Made by a program: the position numbers and the translations under genes. A DNA stretch of 64,000 bases from Chitinilyticum aquatile DSM 21506 (GTDB lineage: Bacteria > Pseudomonadota > Gammaproteobacteria > Burkholderiales > Chitinibacteraceae): positions 78,723-142,722 of the forward strand of contig NZ_AUMS01000011.1 of the NCBI RefSeq assembly GCF_000430805.1. The letters are read 5' to 3'. Below, piece after piece: positions 33,844-43,579 of this stretch; position 1 is the first letter of the stretch, and each line of letters begins with the position of its first letter. The notes beneath the pieces were generated by a model. The model was not told the origin of the DNA. It ran no database searches and saw nothing but the letters and a program-made list of their open reading frames with translations.

Positions 33844-35070
33844 TTAGCTACGATAGTCGGCGTTGATCTTCACATAGTCGTAGCTGAAATCGCAGGTCCA
33901 GACCGTCGCCGCCACGTCGCCGCGGTTCAGCTTCACTGTCACCGCAATTTCCGGCTCGTTCATCACGCGCTGGCCCTGTTCCTCGGTGTAGCTGGCGGCG
34001 CGGCCGCCGTGTTCGGCGACGAGTACGTCGCCCAGCCAGACTTCAAGCGTGTTCACATCCAGATCGACCGGCGAGTAGCCGATCGCACACAGAATGCGAC
34101 CCAGATTCGGGTCAGAGGCAAACATCGCGGTCTTGATCAGCGGCGACCTGGCAATGGCGTAGCCCACAGCCTTGCATTCGTCCCAGTCGCGACCGCCTTC
34201 GACGTGAATGGAGATGAACTTGGTCGCACCCTCGCCGTCACGCACGATGTACTGCGCCAGTTGCTGGCTGATTTCCAGTACGGCATCGCGCAGCGCGGCG
34301 AAATCGGGGTGGTTTTCCGAGTCGATTTCCGCATTGCCGGCCTGGCCGGTGGCAATCAGGATGTAGCTGTCGTTGGTCGAGGTATCGCCATCCACCGAAA
34401 TGCAGTTGAAGGAGCGATCCGTCGCCCACTTCAGCAGGTAATCGAGCACCGGTTGTGCCACCGCGGCGTCGGTCGCCAGATAGCCCAGCATCGTCGCCAT
34501 GTTCGGGTGGATCATGCCGCTGCCCTTGCTGATGCCGGTCAGCGTCACGGTCTTGCCGCCCAGCACGACCTGCTTCGACGCGGCCTTGGGAACAATGTCG
34601 GTGGTCATGATGGCATTGGCGGCATCCGCCCAGTTGGTCGGCTTGAGGTCGGCAACCGCAGCGGGCAGCGCGGCGATGATCTTGTCGGCCGGCAGCGGCT
34701 CCAGAATCACGCCGGTGGAAAACGGCAGCACCTGGCCCGGCGCGATCTGCAGCTGCTCGGCCAGCGCATAGCACACCGATTTGGCACGCTCGTAGCCATC
34801 CAGGCCAGTGCCAGCATTGGCGTTGCCGGTGTTGACCACCAGCGCGCGCATGTCGGAACGGTCGGCCAGATGCGCCTGGCAGATGCGCACCGGCGCGGCA
34901 CAGAATTTGTTCTGCGTGAACACACCCGCCGCACGGCTGCCTTCAGAAAGACGCATCACCAGCACATCGCGGCGACCCGGCTTCTTGATGCCGGCCGATG
35001 CAATGCCAAGTTCGACCCCGGCAACAGGGTGCAGGGTCAGCGAATCAAGCGAAGGAACATTTACGGGCAT
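33844..35070 (-). CDS. argJ: Arginine biosynthesis bifunctional protein ArgJ (ornithine/glutamate acetyltransferase)
   Basis: 408 aa. Moves the acetyl group from N-acetylornithine to glutamate in the cyclic arginine pathway. The precursor cleaves itself before the Thr in the [12 protein letters not shown] motif (about residue 190) to give alpha and beta chains. GNANAGTG and the C-terminal [13 protein letters not shown] are typical. Likely the first gene of a two-gene unit with the Crp/Fnr regulator. Confidence 0.95.
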   Translation of the reverse strand: MPVNVPSLDSLTLHPVAGVELGIASAGIKKPGRRDVLVMRLSEGSRAAGVFTQNKFCAAPVRICQAHLADRSDMRALVVNTGNANAGTGLDGYERAKSVCYALAEQLQIAPGQVLPFSTGVILEPLPADKIIAALPAAVADLKPTNWADAANAIMTTDIVPKAASKQVVLGGKTVTLTGISKGSGMIHPNMATMLGYLATDAAVAQPVLDYLLKWATDRSFNCISVDGDTSTNDSYILIATGQAGNAEIDSENHPDFAALRDAVLEISQQLAQYIVRDGEGATKFISIHVEGGRDWDECKAVGYAIARSPLIKTAMFASDPNLGRILCAIGYSPVDLDVNTLEVWLGDVLVAEHGGRAASYTEEQGQRVMNEPEIAVTVKLNRGDVAATVWTCDFSYDYVKINADYRS

Positions 35071-35259
35071 GACAGGCTCCAGATCGGGCGGCGGAAAAAC
35101 CTGATTGTAACGCGGGAGTGTGACAAGGGGCAGACCGCTGCCGGGAAATCACGGCACTGACCGGTGCGTGTGCAGAAAGCGGCACTTTCGGATCGGTCGG
35201 TTCAATGCACGGCGCGTCCAACGGTATGATGCGCGGATCAGTCAAGCGGAACAGCCGTC

Positions 35260-35736
35260 ATGGAAAACGACCTGCTGCAGCACATCGAAGAGCATCACCC
35301 CGACAGCCGCGTGCGCTTTCTGCTGGCGCGCATCAACCAGTTCGAGCGCGGCGCCTCGCTGAAAAGCAAGCGCCTCAAGCGCACGACCTACGCGCTGCGC
35401 TTTTCGCTGCTGGCACTCGCCGCGATTTCGACCATCGTGCTCGGGCTGGATGTGGCAGGGCTGGCGCCGTACGCCAAGAACATCGCGCTGGTACTCGGGG
35501 CCGTGATGACTTTTCTCGGTGGCGTCAGCAGCTTTCTCAACATCGAGGAATACTGGATGCGCCACAACACCATCCACCTGCGCCTGAAGGCGCTGCGCGA
35601 CCGGCTGGCCTTCCAGTGCAGCAATCTGCAGGCCATCGAGGACGACGCGCTCAACGCCATCCTCAGCGAATACCACTCGATCACCGAGAGCAACATCAAA
35701 TACTGGCAGGATGCAATGGCCGAGCAGAAATCCTAG
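35260..35736 (+). CDS. SLATT-type (DUF4231-like) two-transmembrane protein
   Basis: 158 aa. A basic cytoplasmic N-terminus (LLARINQFERGASLKSKRLKR) is followed by two close membrane helices (about 48-67 and 74-95), then a soluble helical tail with a conserved-looking EEYWMRHNTIHLRLKALRDRL. This layout matches the SLATT fold (SMODS and SLOG-associated 2TM effector). Family members are predicted pore-forming effectors in nucleotide-signalling defence systems, but some are solitary. No CD-NTase, SLOG or TIR gene is nearby. The assignment is from pattern only. Confidence 0.62.
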   Translation: MENDLLQHIEEHHPDSRVRFLLARINQFERGASLKSKRLKRTTYALRFSLLALAAISTIVLGLDVAGLAPYAKNIALVLGAVMTFLGGVSSFLNIEEYWMRHNTIHLRLKALRDRLAFQCSNLQAIEDDALNAILSEYHSITESNIKYWQDAMAEQKS

Positions 35737-35787
35737 CCGTGATTGCTGCCTGCGACATCGACGGGCAGCATAAATTCGAATAACGCA

Positions 35788-35850
35788 GGGTATATCACCA
35801 CAGCCATTTCATTAAAATGGCTAAAAGCCAATACGTTAAGATGTATACCC
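35788..35850. repeat. Palindromic intergenic element, copy F
   Basis: GGGTAT (35788-35793), eight bases, core AGCCATTT / AAAATGGCT (35802-35822), eight bases, ATACG-TTAAGA-TGTAT (35831-35846), ACCC. Here the extra hairpin lies on the right, so the element is inverted relative to copies A-E, or doubled. It lies between the convergent SLATT and photolyase genes. Confidence 0.87.
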
Positions 35851-35895
35851 CACCTGCTTGCAGCAGGCAGCTACCCCGGCCCCCAGCGACCAACA

Positions 35896-37479
35896 TCAGC
35901 CGCTCCGGCACTGCCCAACCTCGTTGCGGCGGATCGCGGCGGCGCGCGCGCGGATCGCCGCTTTCTCGGCGTCGTCCAGCCGCGCCAGATTTTTCACCTG
36001 CAGCGCCATGCGCGGATTGCCGCCCAGCAGGGCTTCATGCCTCAGCAGGAAATCCCAGTAGAGGGTCGTGAAGGGGCAGGCACGCGCGCCGGTGCGTTCG
36101 GCGGGATCATAGGGGCAACGCTCGCAATACGGGCTCATGCGCTGGATGTACTTGCCGCTGGCCACATAGGGCTTGCTGGCCATCAGGCCGCCATCGGCGT
36201 ACTGGCTCATGCCGAGGGTATTGGGCAGCTCGACCCACTCCACCGCATCGACATACACCGCCAGATACCAGGCATGGACCTGCTGCGGCACCACGCCCAG
36301 CAGCAGCGCATAAAGACCGGTGACCATCAGCCGCTGGATGTGGTGGGCGTAACCATGGGCCAGTGTCTGCTGCAGCGCGTCGCGCAGGCAGGCCATGTCT
36401 GTTTCGCCAGTCCAGTACCACGCCGGCAGATCGTGGCGGGCATCGAGTGCGTTGCCCTCGGCATAGTCGGGCATCCGGGTCCAGTAGATGCCACGCACAT
36501 ATTCGCGCCAGCCCAGAATCTGGCGCACGAAGCCCTCGACGCTCGCCAGCGGCGCCCGCCCTTCGTGATACGCCCGTTCGGCGGCGGCCAGCACCTCGCG
36601 CGGATTCAGCAGCTTCAGGTTGAGCGCCGCGGAAATGTGCGCATGGTAGAGCCAGGGCTCGCCCGGCCACATGGCATCCTGATAATGCCCGAACAGCGGC
36701 AGGCGCTCGTCAATGAAGGCCTGCAGAGCCTGCAGCGCCTGCTCGCGCGTGACTGGCCAGGCAAAGCTGTCGAGCCGGCCCGGGTGCGTGGCAAAGCGTT
36801 CGTTCACCAGCGCGATCACCTCGCGGGTCAGCGCATCCGGCGCAAACACGGTGCGCGGCGGCAGAAAGCCCGGCCCGGCGGCGGCAAATGCCGCGCGATT
36901 TTCGCTGTCAAAATTCCACTGGCCACCCAGCGGCTCGGCAGCGGCGCCCTCGCCGCGCATCAAGATGCCGTGGCGCTTGCGCTGCTCGCGGTAGAAATAT
37001 TCCATGCGCAGCGATTTGCGCCCTGCCGCATGGGCGGCAAAGTCGCGCACCGACACCAGAAAATGGCGATCTTCGCGCACCTCCAGCGGTAAATCATTTG
37101 CTGCGGCCACCGCCCTGATGGCCTTCAGCACGCGCCAGTCCCCCGGCGCCGTCATGATGAGTGCCGCCGGCTTGAGCCGCTGCAGGTCTGCCTGCAACTG
37201 GGCCGCCAGGGTGCCGGCATTATCAGCGGCATCAAGCCGCGTGTAGTGCACGGGGCGGCCGGCTTCCACCAGCGCTTGTGCAAAATGCCGCATGGCGGCA
37301 AGGAACAGCGCCGTGCGCGGCTTGGCCGACCACACATGGCACGACTCTTCTGCCACCTCGGCCATCCAGACCACATCCTGTGCGGGGTCGAAACCGTCAA
37401 AGGCCGCTGCATCAAGGTCGAGCTGATCGCCCAGAACAATCACCAGCGAGCGCAATTCAGCCACGGGAAAGCTCGCCAC
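35896..37479 (-). CDS. Cryptochrome/photolyase of the bacterial (6-4), iron-sulfur type (PhrB-like)
   Basis: 527 aa. It repairs UV photoproducts using FAD and blue light. N-terminal DPRP-type domain (LVIVLGDQLDLDAAAF). In the C-terminal half are AHHIQRLMVTG, the YADGGLMASKPY region, and cysteines placed as in FeS-containing PhrB: one in DMACLRDALQQ and three in MSPYCERCPYDP ... RACPF, which should hold a [4Fe-4S] cluster. It overlaps the upstream GNAT gene by 23 bases, so the two are probably co-expressed. Confidence 0.93.
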   Translation of the reverse strand: MASFPVAELRSLVIVLGDQLDLDAAAFDGFDPAQDVVWMAEVAEESCHVWSAKPRTALFLAAMRHFAQALVEAGRPVHYTRLDAADNAGTLAAQLQADLQRLKPAALIMTAPGDWRVLKAIRAVAAANDLPLEVREDRHFLVSVRDFAAHAAGRKSLRMEYFYREQRKRHGILMRGEGAAAEPLGGQWNFDSENRAAFAAAGPGFLPPRTVFAPDALTREVIALVNERFATHPGRLDSFAWPVTREQALQALQAFIDERLPLFGHYQDAMWPGEPWLYHAHISAALNLKLLNPREVLAAAERAYHEGRAPLASVEGFVRQILGWREYVRGIYWTRMPDYAEGNALDARHDLPAWYWTGETDMACLRDALQQTLAHGYAHHIQRLMVTGLYALLLGVVPQQVHAWYLAVYVDAVEWVELPNTLGMSQYADGGLMASKPYVASGKYIQRMSPYCERCPYDPAERTGARACPFTTLYWDFLLRHEALLGGNPRMALQVKNLARLDDAEKAAIRARAAAIRRNEVGQCRSG

Positions 37480-37936
37480 ACATCCGCCGCATGCGGGCGT
37501 TGTCGAACCACTGTCCGCGGCACGGCACGCGCTGCCGACGTTCGATCACAAAACCGTGGCGCAGAAAAAAGGGCTGCGCCGTGAGGCTGATCTCGCCATA
37601 TACACTGGCCAGTTCCATTTCATAAGCCTTTTCCAGCAAAGCCTGCAGCAACATACCCCCATAACCGCGCCCCTGCTGCCGGCCATGCACGTAGAAGCAG
37701 TCAATCAGGCCGTCGCCCTGCACATCAGCGAAGGCCACCACCTCGCCAGCCACCTCGACCACCAGCGGCTGCAGCGCCAGAATGCGCGAATGCCAGTCCG
37801 GTGCGTTCAATTCCGCCGGCGCCCATGCCGCGCATTGCGCGGGCGTGTAGTCGCGGCAGCAGACCTCGTGCACGGCGGAATGAAAGACAGCAAACAGCGC
37901 CGGAGCATCAGCAGAAGTCGCCTGCCGGATGAACAT
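37457..37936 (-). CDS. GNAT family N-acetyltransferase
   Basis: 159 aa from the ATG ending at 37936 (MFIRQATSAD). The acetyl-CoA motif is visible as DCFYVHGRQQGRGYGGMLL (Q/RxxGxG/A), followed by PFFLRHGFVIE. Substrate unknown. It ends 23 bases inside the photolyase gene and starts two bases after mutY stops, in one run mutY-GNAT-photolyase. Confidence 0.88.
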   Translation of the reverse strand: MFIRQATSADAPALFAVFHSAVHEVCCRDYTPAQCAAWAPAELNAPDWHSRILALQPLVVEVAGEVVAFADVQGDGLIDCFYVHGRQQGRGYGGMLLQALLEKAYEMELASVYGEISLTAQPFFLRHGFVIERRQRVPCRGQWFDNARMRRMCGELSRG

Positions 37937-37938
37937 GG

Positions 37939-38973
37939 TCAATGGCCTTCCAGCAGACTGCGCAGCGGCTTGGGGATACCGGCGGTGAGCGCGTCGTTCA
38001 CCGCAAACCACTGCAGCCCGGCATCGCGTGCCTGCGGGATTTCGCGCAGCAAGGTGGCGTATTGCGGGGTGATGGTAAGGCGGTAATGGCTGAAGACGTG
38101 GATGAATTCCTCACCGGTTTCATCGAGCACGATCTCGCAACCGAGCTGCTCGCGGGCAACGGCTTCAGCATCAAGCGTACTCGGTACCTCCGGCAGACAC
38201 CACAGCCCGCCCCAGATCCCGGTGGGCGGGCGCTGCTGCAACAGGATGCGGCCAGCGCCATCGCGAATCAGCAGCATGACGGTGGACTTGGCCGGGATGG
38301 TTTTCTTCGGTTTCGGCGTCGGCAGCTCAAGTTGCCGGCCATCGCGCTTTGCCACGCAATCGTCCTGCAGCGGGCAGGCGAGGCAGGCCGGTTTTTTCGG
38401 CGTGCAGACGGTGGCGCCCAGATCCATCTGCGCCTGCGTGTAGGCTGGCATGTCGGGGCCATCGGGCAGCAGCGATTCGGCCAGCGCCCACAGCTGCTTC
38501 TCGATAGCCTTCTGCGCCACCAGCCCGTCGATGCCGGCCCAGCGTGCCAGCACGCGCTTGACGTTGCCATCGAGAATCGCTGCGCGGGTGTTGAAGCTGA
38601 AGGCGGCAATCGCGGCGGCAGTCGAGGCACCAATGCCGGGCAGCTCGCTGATTGCGGCGGGGCTGCGCGGGAATGCCCCGCCATGGCGTTCAATCACCGC
38701 CTGCGCGGCCTTGTGCAGGTTGCGTGCGCGGGTGTAGTAGCCCAGCCCGCTCCACAGTGCCAGCACGTCGTCCACCGGGGCAGCGGCCAGGCAGGCGATA
38801 TCGGGGAAGCGTTCCAGAAAGCGCTGGTAATACGGAATGACGGTGATCACCTGCGTCTGCTGCAGCATGATTTCCGACAGCCACACGCGGTAGGGGTCAC
38901 TCACCTGCCAGGGCAGGTCGTGGCGGCCGTGGCTGGCATGCCAGGCCAGCAGGCGTTCGCTGAACGGCGCCAT
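37939..38973 (-). CDS. mutY: A/G-specific adenine glycosylase MutY
   Basis: 344 aa from the ATG at 38973, one base after the asmA stop (TAAGATG). Removes adenine mispaired with 8-oxoguanine. It shows the catalytic Glu in SEIMLQQTQV, the HhH motif LPGIGASTAAAIAAF, the Asp in LDGNVKRVLAR, the [4Fe-4S] loop CTPKKPACLACPLQDDC, and a C-terminal Nudix-like domain that reads 8-oxoG. The longer open frame upstream is in asmA coding sequence and is not used. Confidence 0.95.
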   Translation of the reverse strand: MAPFSERLLAWHASHGRHDLPWQVSDPYRVWLSEIMLQQTQVITVIPYYQRFLERFPDIACLAAAPVDDVLALWSGLGYYTRARNLHKAAQAVIERHGGAFPRSPAAISELPGIGASTAAAIAAFSFNTRAAILDGNVKRVLARWAGIDGLVAQKAIEKQLWALAESLLPDGPDMPAYTQAQMDLGATVCTPKKPACLACPLQDDCVAKRDGRQLELPTPKPKKTIPAKSTVMLLIRDGAGRILLQQRPPTGIWGGLWCLPEVPSTLDAEAVAREQLGCEIVLDETGEEFIHVFSHYRLTITPQYATLLREIPQARDAGLQWFAVNDALTAGIPKPLRSLLEGH

Positions 38974-38974
38974 C

Positions 38975-41245
38975 TTATTTCGCCGGACGGGCTGCGGGTC
39001 GGGCCGGACTGCTGGCGGGCTTCGCCTGGGCTGGCTTCTGCGGGGCGCTGGCCTGGCGTTTTTCCACCTGTTCGCGCAGGCTGGCGTAATCGACTTCGTA
39101 GCGCGGAGCGCTGATCGGCCCCAGAACATGAATCGGCACGGTGAGCCCCTGCAGGCCGGCCAGTTCGGGCACGCGCGCATTGGGGCTGGCGTCGATGGTG
39201 TAATCCATTTCGCCGGCGGCAAAATCGACCACGCCGCTGCCCTTGAGCGCAAACACGCCGGCATCAACCCGCATGTCCGTATTGGTCGCCACGCCGTGCT
39301 TGAGCATGAAGTCGGCCTTCAGCTCGGTAAAGTTCGTCGAGGCATTCAGATCGGCCAGCTTCACTTCCTGCCCGTTGAGCACCTTGATCTGCTGGTTGAT
39401 CACCCGCAATGCAGCCAGGAAATCGACGCCGCGCACCGCGCCTTTCGAGAGGGCAATACGGACATTGCCACCTGCCGTGCGGCGGAAATCGCTCATGCGG
39501 TCACCCACCGCAGCCACATCCAGCTCGAAGGAGCCGAAACCTTCAAAGCGACGCGTATCGAGCAAATCGGCAAGCAGGGCATTGACATCCATGCGAGTGA
39601 GGCGCTGCTGCACGCGGATCGACGCTTCCGGCTTGTTCGTATCGAGCTCCAGCCGCCCCGAGAGGCGCCCGCCGTAGAGGTCGGCCGACAGCGGATCGAG
39701 CACCAGCTTGCGGTTCTGCGCCGAGAGGCGGAAAGACAGTTCGTTGATGTGCATTTTCTGCAGCACCAGCTCGCCGATGCGGACCGAACCGGTCGCATTC
39801 ATGCGGTCAAGCCACCAGAAATCAAAGGGGCGATCCTGATCGACTTCCTTGGCACCTTCAGTGACGGCCGGCAGATAGGGCGTCAGGTCAAGCCGGGCCA
39901 GATTCATGTCGACCACATAGGCCGGGTTGACGAAGTTTTCGATGCTGACCTTGGCCGAAAACGGCGAACTATCAAGCGAGCCGGTGTTTTCCACACCCAG
40001 CGTTTCATTGCGCAGATCAAGAAAGCCCGTGCCCTGCAGGTTCAGCGCGATGGCACCGCGCGGCAGGCTGCGGTTGGTGTAATTGCCCTGCAGGCGATAT
40101 TCCGGCAAGCGGATCTGCGAATTCTGGTGCACTTCCAGCGGACTGCTGAAATTGAGCGCCAGATGCTGCTGCGGACTGGACAGCTCGACCTGGATGCTCG
40201 CGGCATCGGTGCGCAGGATGCCCTGCTGCGTGCCGGCAAGCGTCGGTACCTCAAGCCCGGCGGCCAGCTTGCCCGAGGGGCTGTTCATGTTGACGGCCAG
40301 CTTGATGCGGTGCAGCGCCAGCATGCCATCGGAGAAACGGATTTCCGGCACATCCATGGTGCTGTACCAGTTCTGGTCGGCACGCATGCCCGATGATGTG
40401 ACCTTCAGGTCGCCACCGATGAAGCGCATCGGGTTCCAGCTGAAGTCCAGATTGCCCAGCACCGCCACCTTGGCATTCTTCAGTTGCAGGGACGGGGCGC
40501 TTTCGCCTTCCTGCGTGACATCCACCTGCAGATTCGCAATGCGCAGGCGACGCTCCTTTTCCGAATAGCGCATAGCTGCCGTTGCGCTCAGCTGGCCATG
40601 CCAGCTGCGGTTCTTCTCATCGGCACCGATCTCGACCTCGCCATGGATGCCGAGCTGCCCGTTCTTGGGGTCGGACAGGTTTTCCAGGCTGACATCGAGC
40701 GAATTGGAATAGAGGGTGTGCGCGAAGAATTCATCGGACAGGCGCACGCGCATGTCCTCGAAATGCACGGCATCAAGCGCCACGCGGATTCCCGAGCCCT
40801 GCACACGCAAGAGGTCGTCGAAATTGAAACTGCCGTCACTGGCGCGCACGATGCGCAGCTCCGGGCGATTGATGTCCAGCTCGCGCAGCTTGGGCCGGCC
40901 GCGCAGCAGGGACCAGAAATCCAGGCGGGCAGTGAGCGAATCAGCCAGTGCAAACGATTCACCGGGTTTGTGCGGCTCGCTCAGAGACACCTGCTCCAGC
41001 AGGATGGCGGGACGCGGCAGCAGCACGGCACGCGCGCGGCCATCGATGCGCAGGGTGCGGCCGGTATCGGCACTGATGCTGTCGGCCAGAAACGTCTTCA
41101 GGATATCGAAGGACAGGAAGTAGGGAACGATGCCGACCAGCAGCACCACCGCGAGGAAACCCAGCAGATAATTGCGAAAACGCCGCCCGTGCTTCCACTC
41201 GAGGTGCACGTGGTGCTGCCAGTGCCGCGGGTTATGCCAGTCCAT
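38975..41245 (-). CDS. AsmA-family envelope protein
   Basis: 756 aa: one N-terminal membrane helix (about 25-45), AsmA N-terminal motif (LKTFLADSISADTGRTLRID), a long beta-rich periplasmic body, and the AsmA C-terminal domain (GNVRIALSKGAVRGVD; DYTIDASPNARVPELAGLQG). AsmA-like proteins are thought to carry lipid between membranes. The last 35 residues are a Lys/Ala/Pro-rich tail. First gene of a run asmA-mutY-GNAT-photolyase. Confidence 0.92.
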   Translation of the reverse strand: MDWHNPRHWQHHVHLEWKHGRRFRNYLLGFLAVVLLVGIVPYFLSFDILKTFLADSISADTGRTLRIDGRARAVLLPRPAILLEQVSLSEPHKPGESFALADSLTARLDFWSLLRGRPKLRELDINRPELRIVRASDGSFNFDDLLRVQGSGIRVALDAVHFEDMRVRLSDEFFAHTLYSNSLDVSLENLSDPKNGQLGIHGEVEIGADEKNRSWHGQLSATAAMRYSEKERRLRIANLQVDVTQEGESAPSLQLKNAKVAVLGNLDFSWNPMRFIGGDLKVTSSGMRADQNWYSTMDVPEIRFSDGMLALHRIKLAVNMNSPSGKLAAGLEVPTLAGTQQGILRTDAASIQVELSSPQQHLALNFSSPLEVHQNSQIRLPEYRLQGNYTNRSLPRGAIALNLQGTGFLDLRNETLGVENTGSLDSSPFSAKVSIENFVNPAYVVDMNLARLDLTPYLPAVTEGAKEVDQDRPFDFWWLDRMNATGSVRIGELVLQKMHINELSFRLSAQNRKLVLDPLSADLYGGRLSGRLELDTNKPEASIRVQQRLTRMDVNALLADLLDTRRFEGFGSFELDVAAVGDRMSDFRRTAGGNVRIALSKGAVRGVDFLAALRVINQQIKVLNGQEVKLADLNASTNFTELKADFMLKHGVATNTDMRVDAGVFALKGSGVVDFAAGEMDYTIDASPNARVPELAGLQGLTVPIHVLGPISAPRYEVDYASLREQVEKRQASAPQKPAQAKPASSPARPAARPAK

Positions 41246-41354
41246 TGGGGCGTGTCTGTTCGATTTGCATTCGCGGGATTATGTCCAACACTGGCGGGAA
41301 TTTCAAAGCTAAGATGTCGGCTTTCCATGCTGGCGACCCTGCGGGGTGCACCGA

Positions 41355-41777
41355 ATGAGCCATTTCACTACCCTCAAGGTCCGGGGATTCCATCTCGATC
41401 TGTACGGCCACGTCAATAATGCGCGTTATCTGGAATTCCTAGAAGAGGCGCGCTGGAATTTCCTGGAAGACGCCGGCAGCCTGGCCTGGTTCATGCAACA
41501 TGATTACGCGCTGGTGGTCAGCCGGGTCGCGATCGACTACCTGCGGCCGGCCACCATGGGCGACGAGCTGGTGATCGAAACACGGCTGGCCGGTCTTGAA
41601 GCCCGGGTTGGCCGCATCGCCCAGACCATCCGCCGCCGGGACAACGGCAAGACCATCGCCAGCGCCGAAATCACCTTTGCGGTGCTGCACCCGGCACGGC
41701 GCGGCGCACTGCCGATCGAGGGCGAGATCGCCGCCCACCTTACCGCCTGCGAACAGGAAGGACACGCTGCCCCATGA
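41355..41777 (+). CDS. Acyl-CoA thioesterase, hotdog fold
   Basis: 140 aa. Catalytic-type motif LDLYGHVNNARYLEFLEEAR (Asp then HVNN) places it with 4HBT/YbgC-type thioesterases; a second helix and VSRVAIDYLRPA follow. I use the ATG at 41355 (MSHFTTL); a GTG nine bases earlier is possible. Divergent from asmA. It overlaps the next gene by four bases. Confidence 0.9.
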   Translation: MSHFTTLKVRGFHLDLYGHVNNARYLEFLEEARWNFLEDAGSLAWFMQHDYALVVSRVAIDYLRPATMGDELVIETRLAGLEARVGRIAQTIRRRDNGKTIASAEITFAVLHPARRGALPIEGEIAAHLTACEQEGHAAP

Positions 41778-42271
41778 GAACCGCCATGCACTCCCCCATG
41801 AAGAACCTCCTGCGCTGGCTGCTGCCGGCGCTGCTTGCCACCCTGGCCCTGCTGACCGCGTGCTCGACCCATACCGGCCCCTTCCAGAAACCGCAGGTAA
41901 ATCTGGCCGGCGTGCGACTGGAAGAACTCGGCCTGCTGGAGCAGCGCTTCGAGCTGCAACTGCGGGTCAGCAACCCCAACAGCTTCTCCATCCCGCTGGA
42001 AGGCCTGCAGACCAAGGTCGAGCTCAACGGCAAGCCCTTTGCCGAAGGGCTGAGCAATGAAAAGGTCACGCTGAAGGCGCTGTCGGACACGGTCGTCAAG
42101 GTCAGGGTGACGACCAATCTGGCCAGCACGCTGAAAACGCTGAACAGGCTGCTGGCCGGCAACGAGCCGCTGCGCTATCGTGCCAGCGGCACGCTTTACC
42201 TGCCGCTGGTGCCGGGTGGCGTGCCATTTGACCGTACTGGCGAAGTACCGCTGCTGGACGCCCGCAACTAA
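41774..42271 (+). CDS. LEA type 2 (WHy-domain) lipoprotein
   Basis: 165 aa lipoprotein: signal with lipobox LLTACS, then an LEA14-like domain (VNLAGVRLEELGLLEQRFEL, VSNPNSFSIPLEGL). Such proteins are linked with stress or envelope tolerance; no precise role is known. Starts four bases inside the thioesterase gene. Confidence 0.87.
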   Translation: MRTAMHSPMKNLLRWLLPALLATLALLTACSTHTGPFQKPQVNLAGVRLEELGLLEQRFELQLRVSNPNSFSIPLEGLQTKVELNGKPFAEGLSNEKVTLKALSDTVVKVRVTTNLASTLKTLNRLLAGNEPLRYRASGTLYLPLVPGGVPFDRTGEVPLLDARN

Positions 42272-42280
42272 ACCCGACAC

Positions 42281-42327
42281 CCCATAGGCCTGCAGCCATT
42301 TATCTGCAATGGCTGCAGCGCAATACC
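42281..42327. repeat. Palindromic intergenic element, copy G
   Basis: CCCAT, eight bases, core AGCCATTT / GCAATGGCT (42294-42314), eight bases, ATACC (42323-42327). The eight-base arms pair in part (CTGC/GCAG), giving a long stem. It lies ten bases after the LEA2 stop, between two genes of the same direction. Confidence 0.8.
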
Positions 42328-42466
42328 ATCAAGCCAGCTCACACCAGATGCCCGACCGGCTGGCCCGATTAATGCATGAAGAGCATCAGTCCAATGCCGA
42401 TACCGGCATTTTTCCCAACAATCCGGCGCATTACACTGCAGGCATGACATCCAGCCGGAGCAGCAC

Positions 42467-43564
42467 ATGAGCCATCCAGACCTTTTTTCCTCCTTCAAGC
42501 TCGGCCCTGCCACGCTTGCCAACCGCATCGTGATGCCGCCGATGACCCGCTCGCGCGCCAGCCAGCCTGGTGACATCGCCAATGCACTTATGGCCGAGTA
42601 CTACGCCCAGCGCGCCAGCGCCGGCCTCATCATCAGCGAAGGCACGCAGATTTCTCCGCTCGGCAAGGGCTATGCGTGGACGCCGGGTATCTACAGCCCG
42701 GCCCAGATTGCCGGCTGGCGGCTGAGCACCGACGCCGTGCATGCAGCCGGCGGCGTCATTTTCGCGCAGCTCTGGCACGTCGGCCGCGTCAGCCATCCGG
42801 ACAATCTGGGCGGCATGCAACCGGTTTCCGCCAGCGCCATCCGCGCCAATGGCGTGCGCGTGTTTGTCGAGCGTGACGGCGAAGCGGGTTTTGTCGAAAC
42901 GGCCGAACCACGCGCCCTGGACAAGGCGGAAATCCGCGCGATCATTGCCGAGTACGCGCAGGCCGCGCGCAATGCCATGGCCGCCGGTTTTGACGGCATC
43001 GAACTGCACGGCGCCAACGGCTATCTGATCAATCAGTTTCTCGATTCGGAATCGAACGCGCGTGATGACGAGTATGGCGGCTGCCTGGAAAACCGCCTGC
43101 GTTTCCTGCATGAAGTCACCAGCGCCGTTGCCGATGCCATCGGCGCCGAACGTGTCGGCGTGCGCCTGGCGCCGCTGACCACGCTGAACGGCACGGTCGA
43201 CGCCAATCCCGAGGAAACCTATACGGCCGCCGCCGCCATGCTGGGCGAGCTGGGCATTGCCTATCTCCACATTGCCGAAGCCGACTGGGACGACGCCCCG
43301 CCCATGCCCGCCTCCTTCCGGCAGGCGCTGCGCCGCGCATTCCCCAACGCAATCATCTACGCCGGCAAATACACGGCCGAACGTGCCGCACAGGCGCTAG
43401 AGGAAGGCTGGGCTGACCTGATCGGCTTTGGCCGTCCCTTTGTCGCCAATCCCGACCTGCCGGCACGACTGCGTGCCGGCCTGCCTCTGGCGGAACACAA
43501 TCCGGCCACCCTGTTCGGCGGCGGCGCCAGCGGCCTCACCGATTACCCGCAGGCAACCGCCTGA
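42467..43564 (+). CDS. Old yellow enzyme-type alkene reductase (NemA-like)
   Basis: 365 aa FMN-dependent ene-reductase. Motifs: NRIVMPPMTRSRA at the N-terminus, HVGRVSHPDN, HGANGYLINQFLDS with substrate-binding His/Asn, and the C-terminal FMN phosphate loop (ADLIGFGRPFVANPDLPARL). It reduces activated C=C bonds or nitro-type electrophiles, so a detoxification role is likely. A LysR gene lies tail-to-tail 15 bases downstream. Confidence 0.93.
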   Translation: MSHPDLFSSFKLGPATLANRIVMPPMTRSRASQPGDIANALMAEYYAQRASAGLIISEGTQISPLGKGYAWTPGIYSPAQIAGWRLSTDAVHAAGGVIFAQLWHVGRVSHPDNLGGMQPVSASAIRANGVRVFVERDGEAGFVETAEPRALDKAEIRAIIAEYAQAARNAMAAGFDGIELHGANGYLINQFLDSESNARDDEYGGCLENRLRFLHEVTSAVADAIGAERVGVRLAPLTTLNGTVDANPEETYTAAAAMLGELGIAYLHIAEADWDDAPPMPASFRQALRRAFPNAIIYAGKYTAERAAQALEEGWADLIGFGRPFVANPDLPARLRAGLPLAEHNPATLFGGGASGLTDYPQATA

Positions 43565-43579
43565 TGCCGTGCCGGTGGC

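Noticed and set aside
35205..35783. 192-codon plus-strand frame overlapping the SLATT-like gene
   Set aside because: It is another frame of the same DNA, Arg/His/Gln-rich, without membrane helices or motifs. The 158-aa frame has a coherent 2TM layout.
38974..39267. N-terminal extension of MutY (about 98 residues)
   Set aside because: These codons lie inside the asmA coding region, have antisense-like composition, and the normal MutY start directly after the asmA stop gives the expected length.
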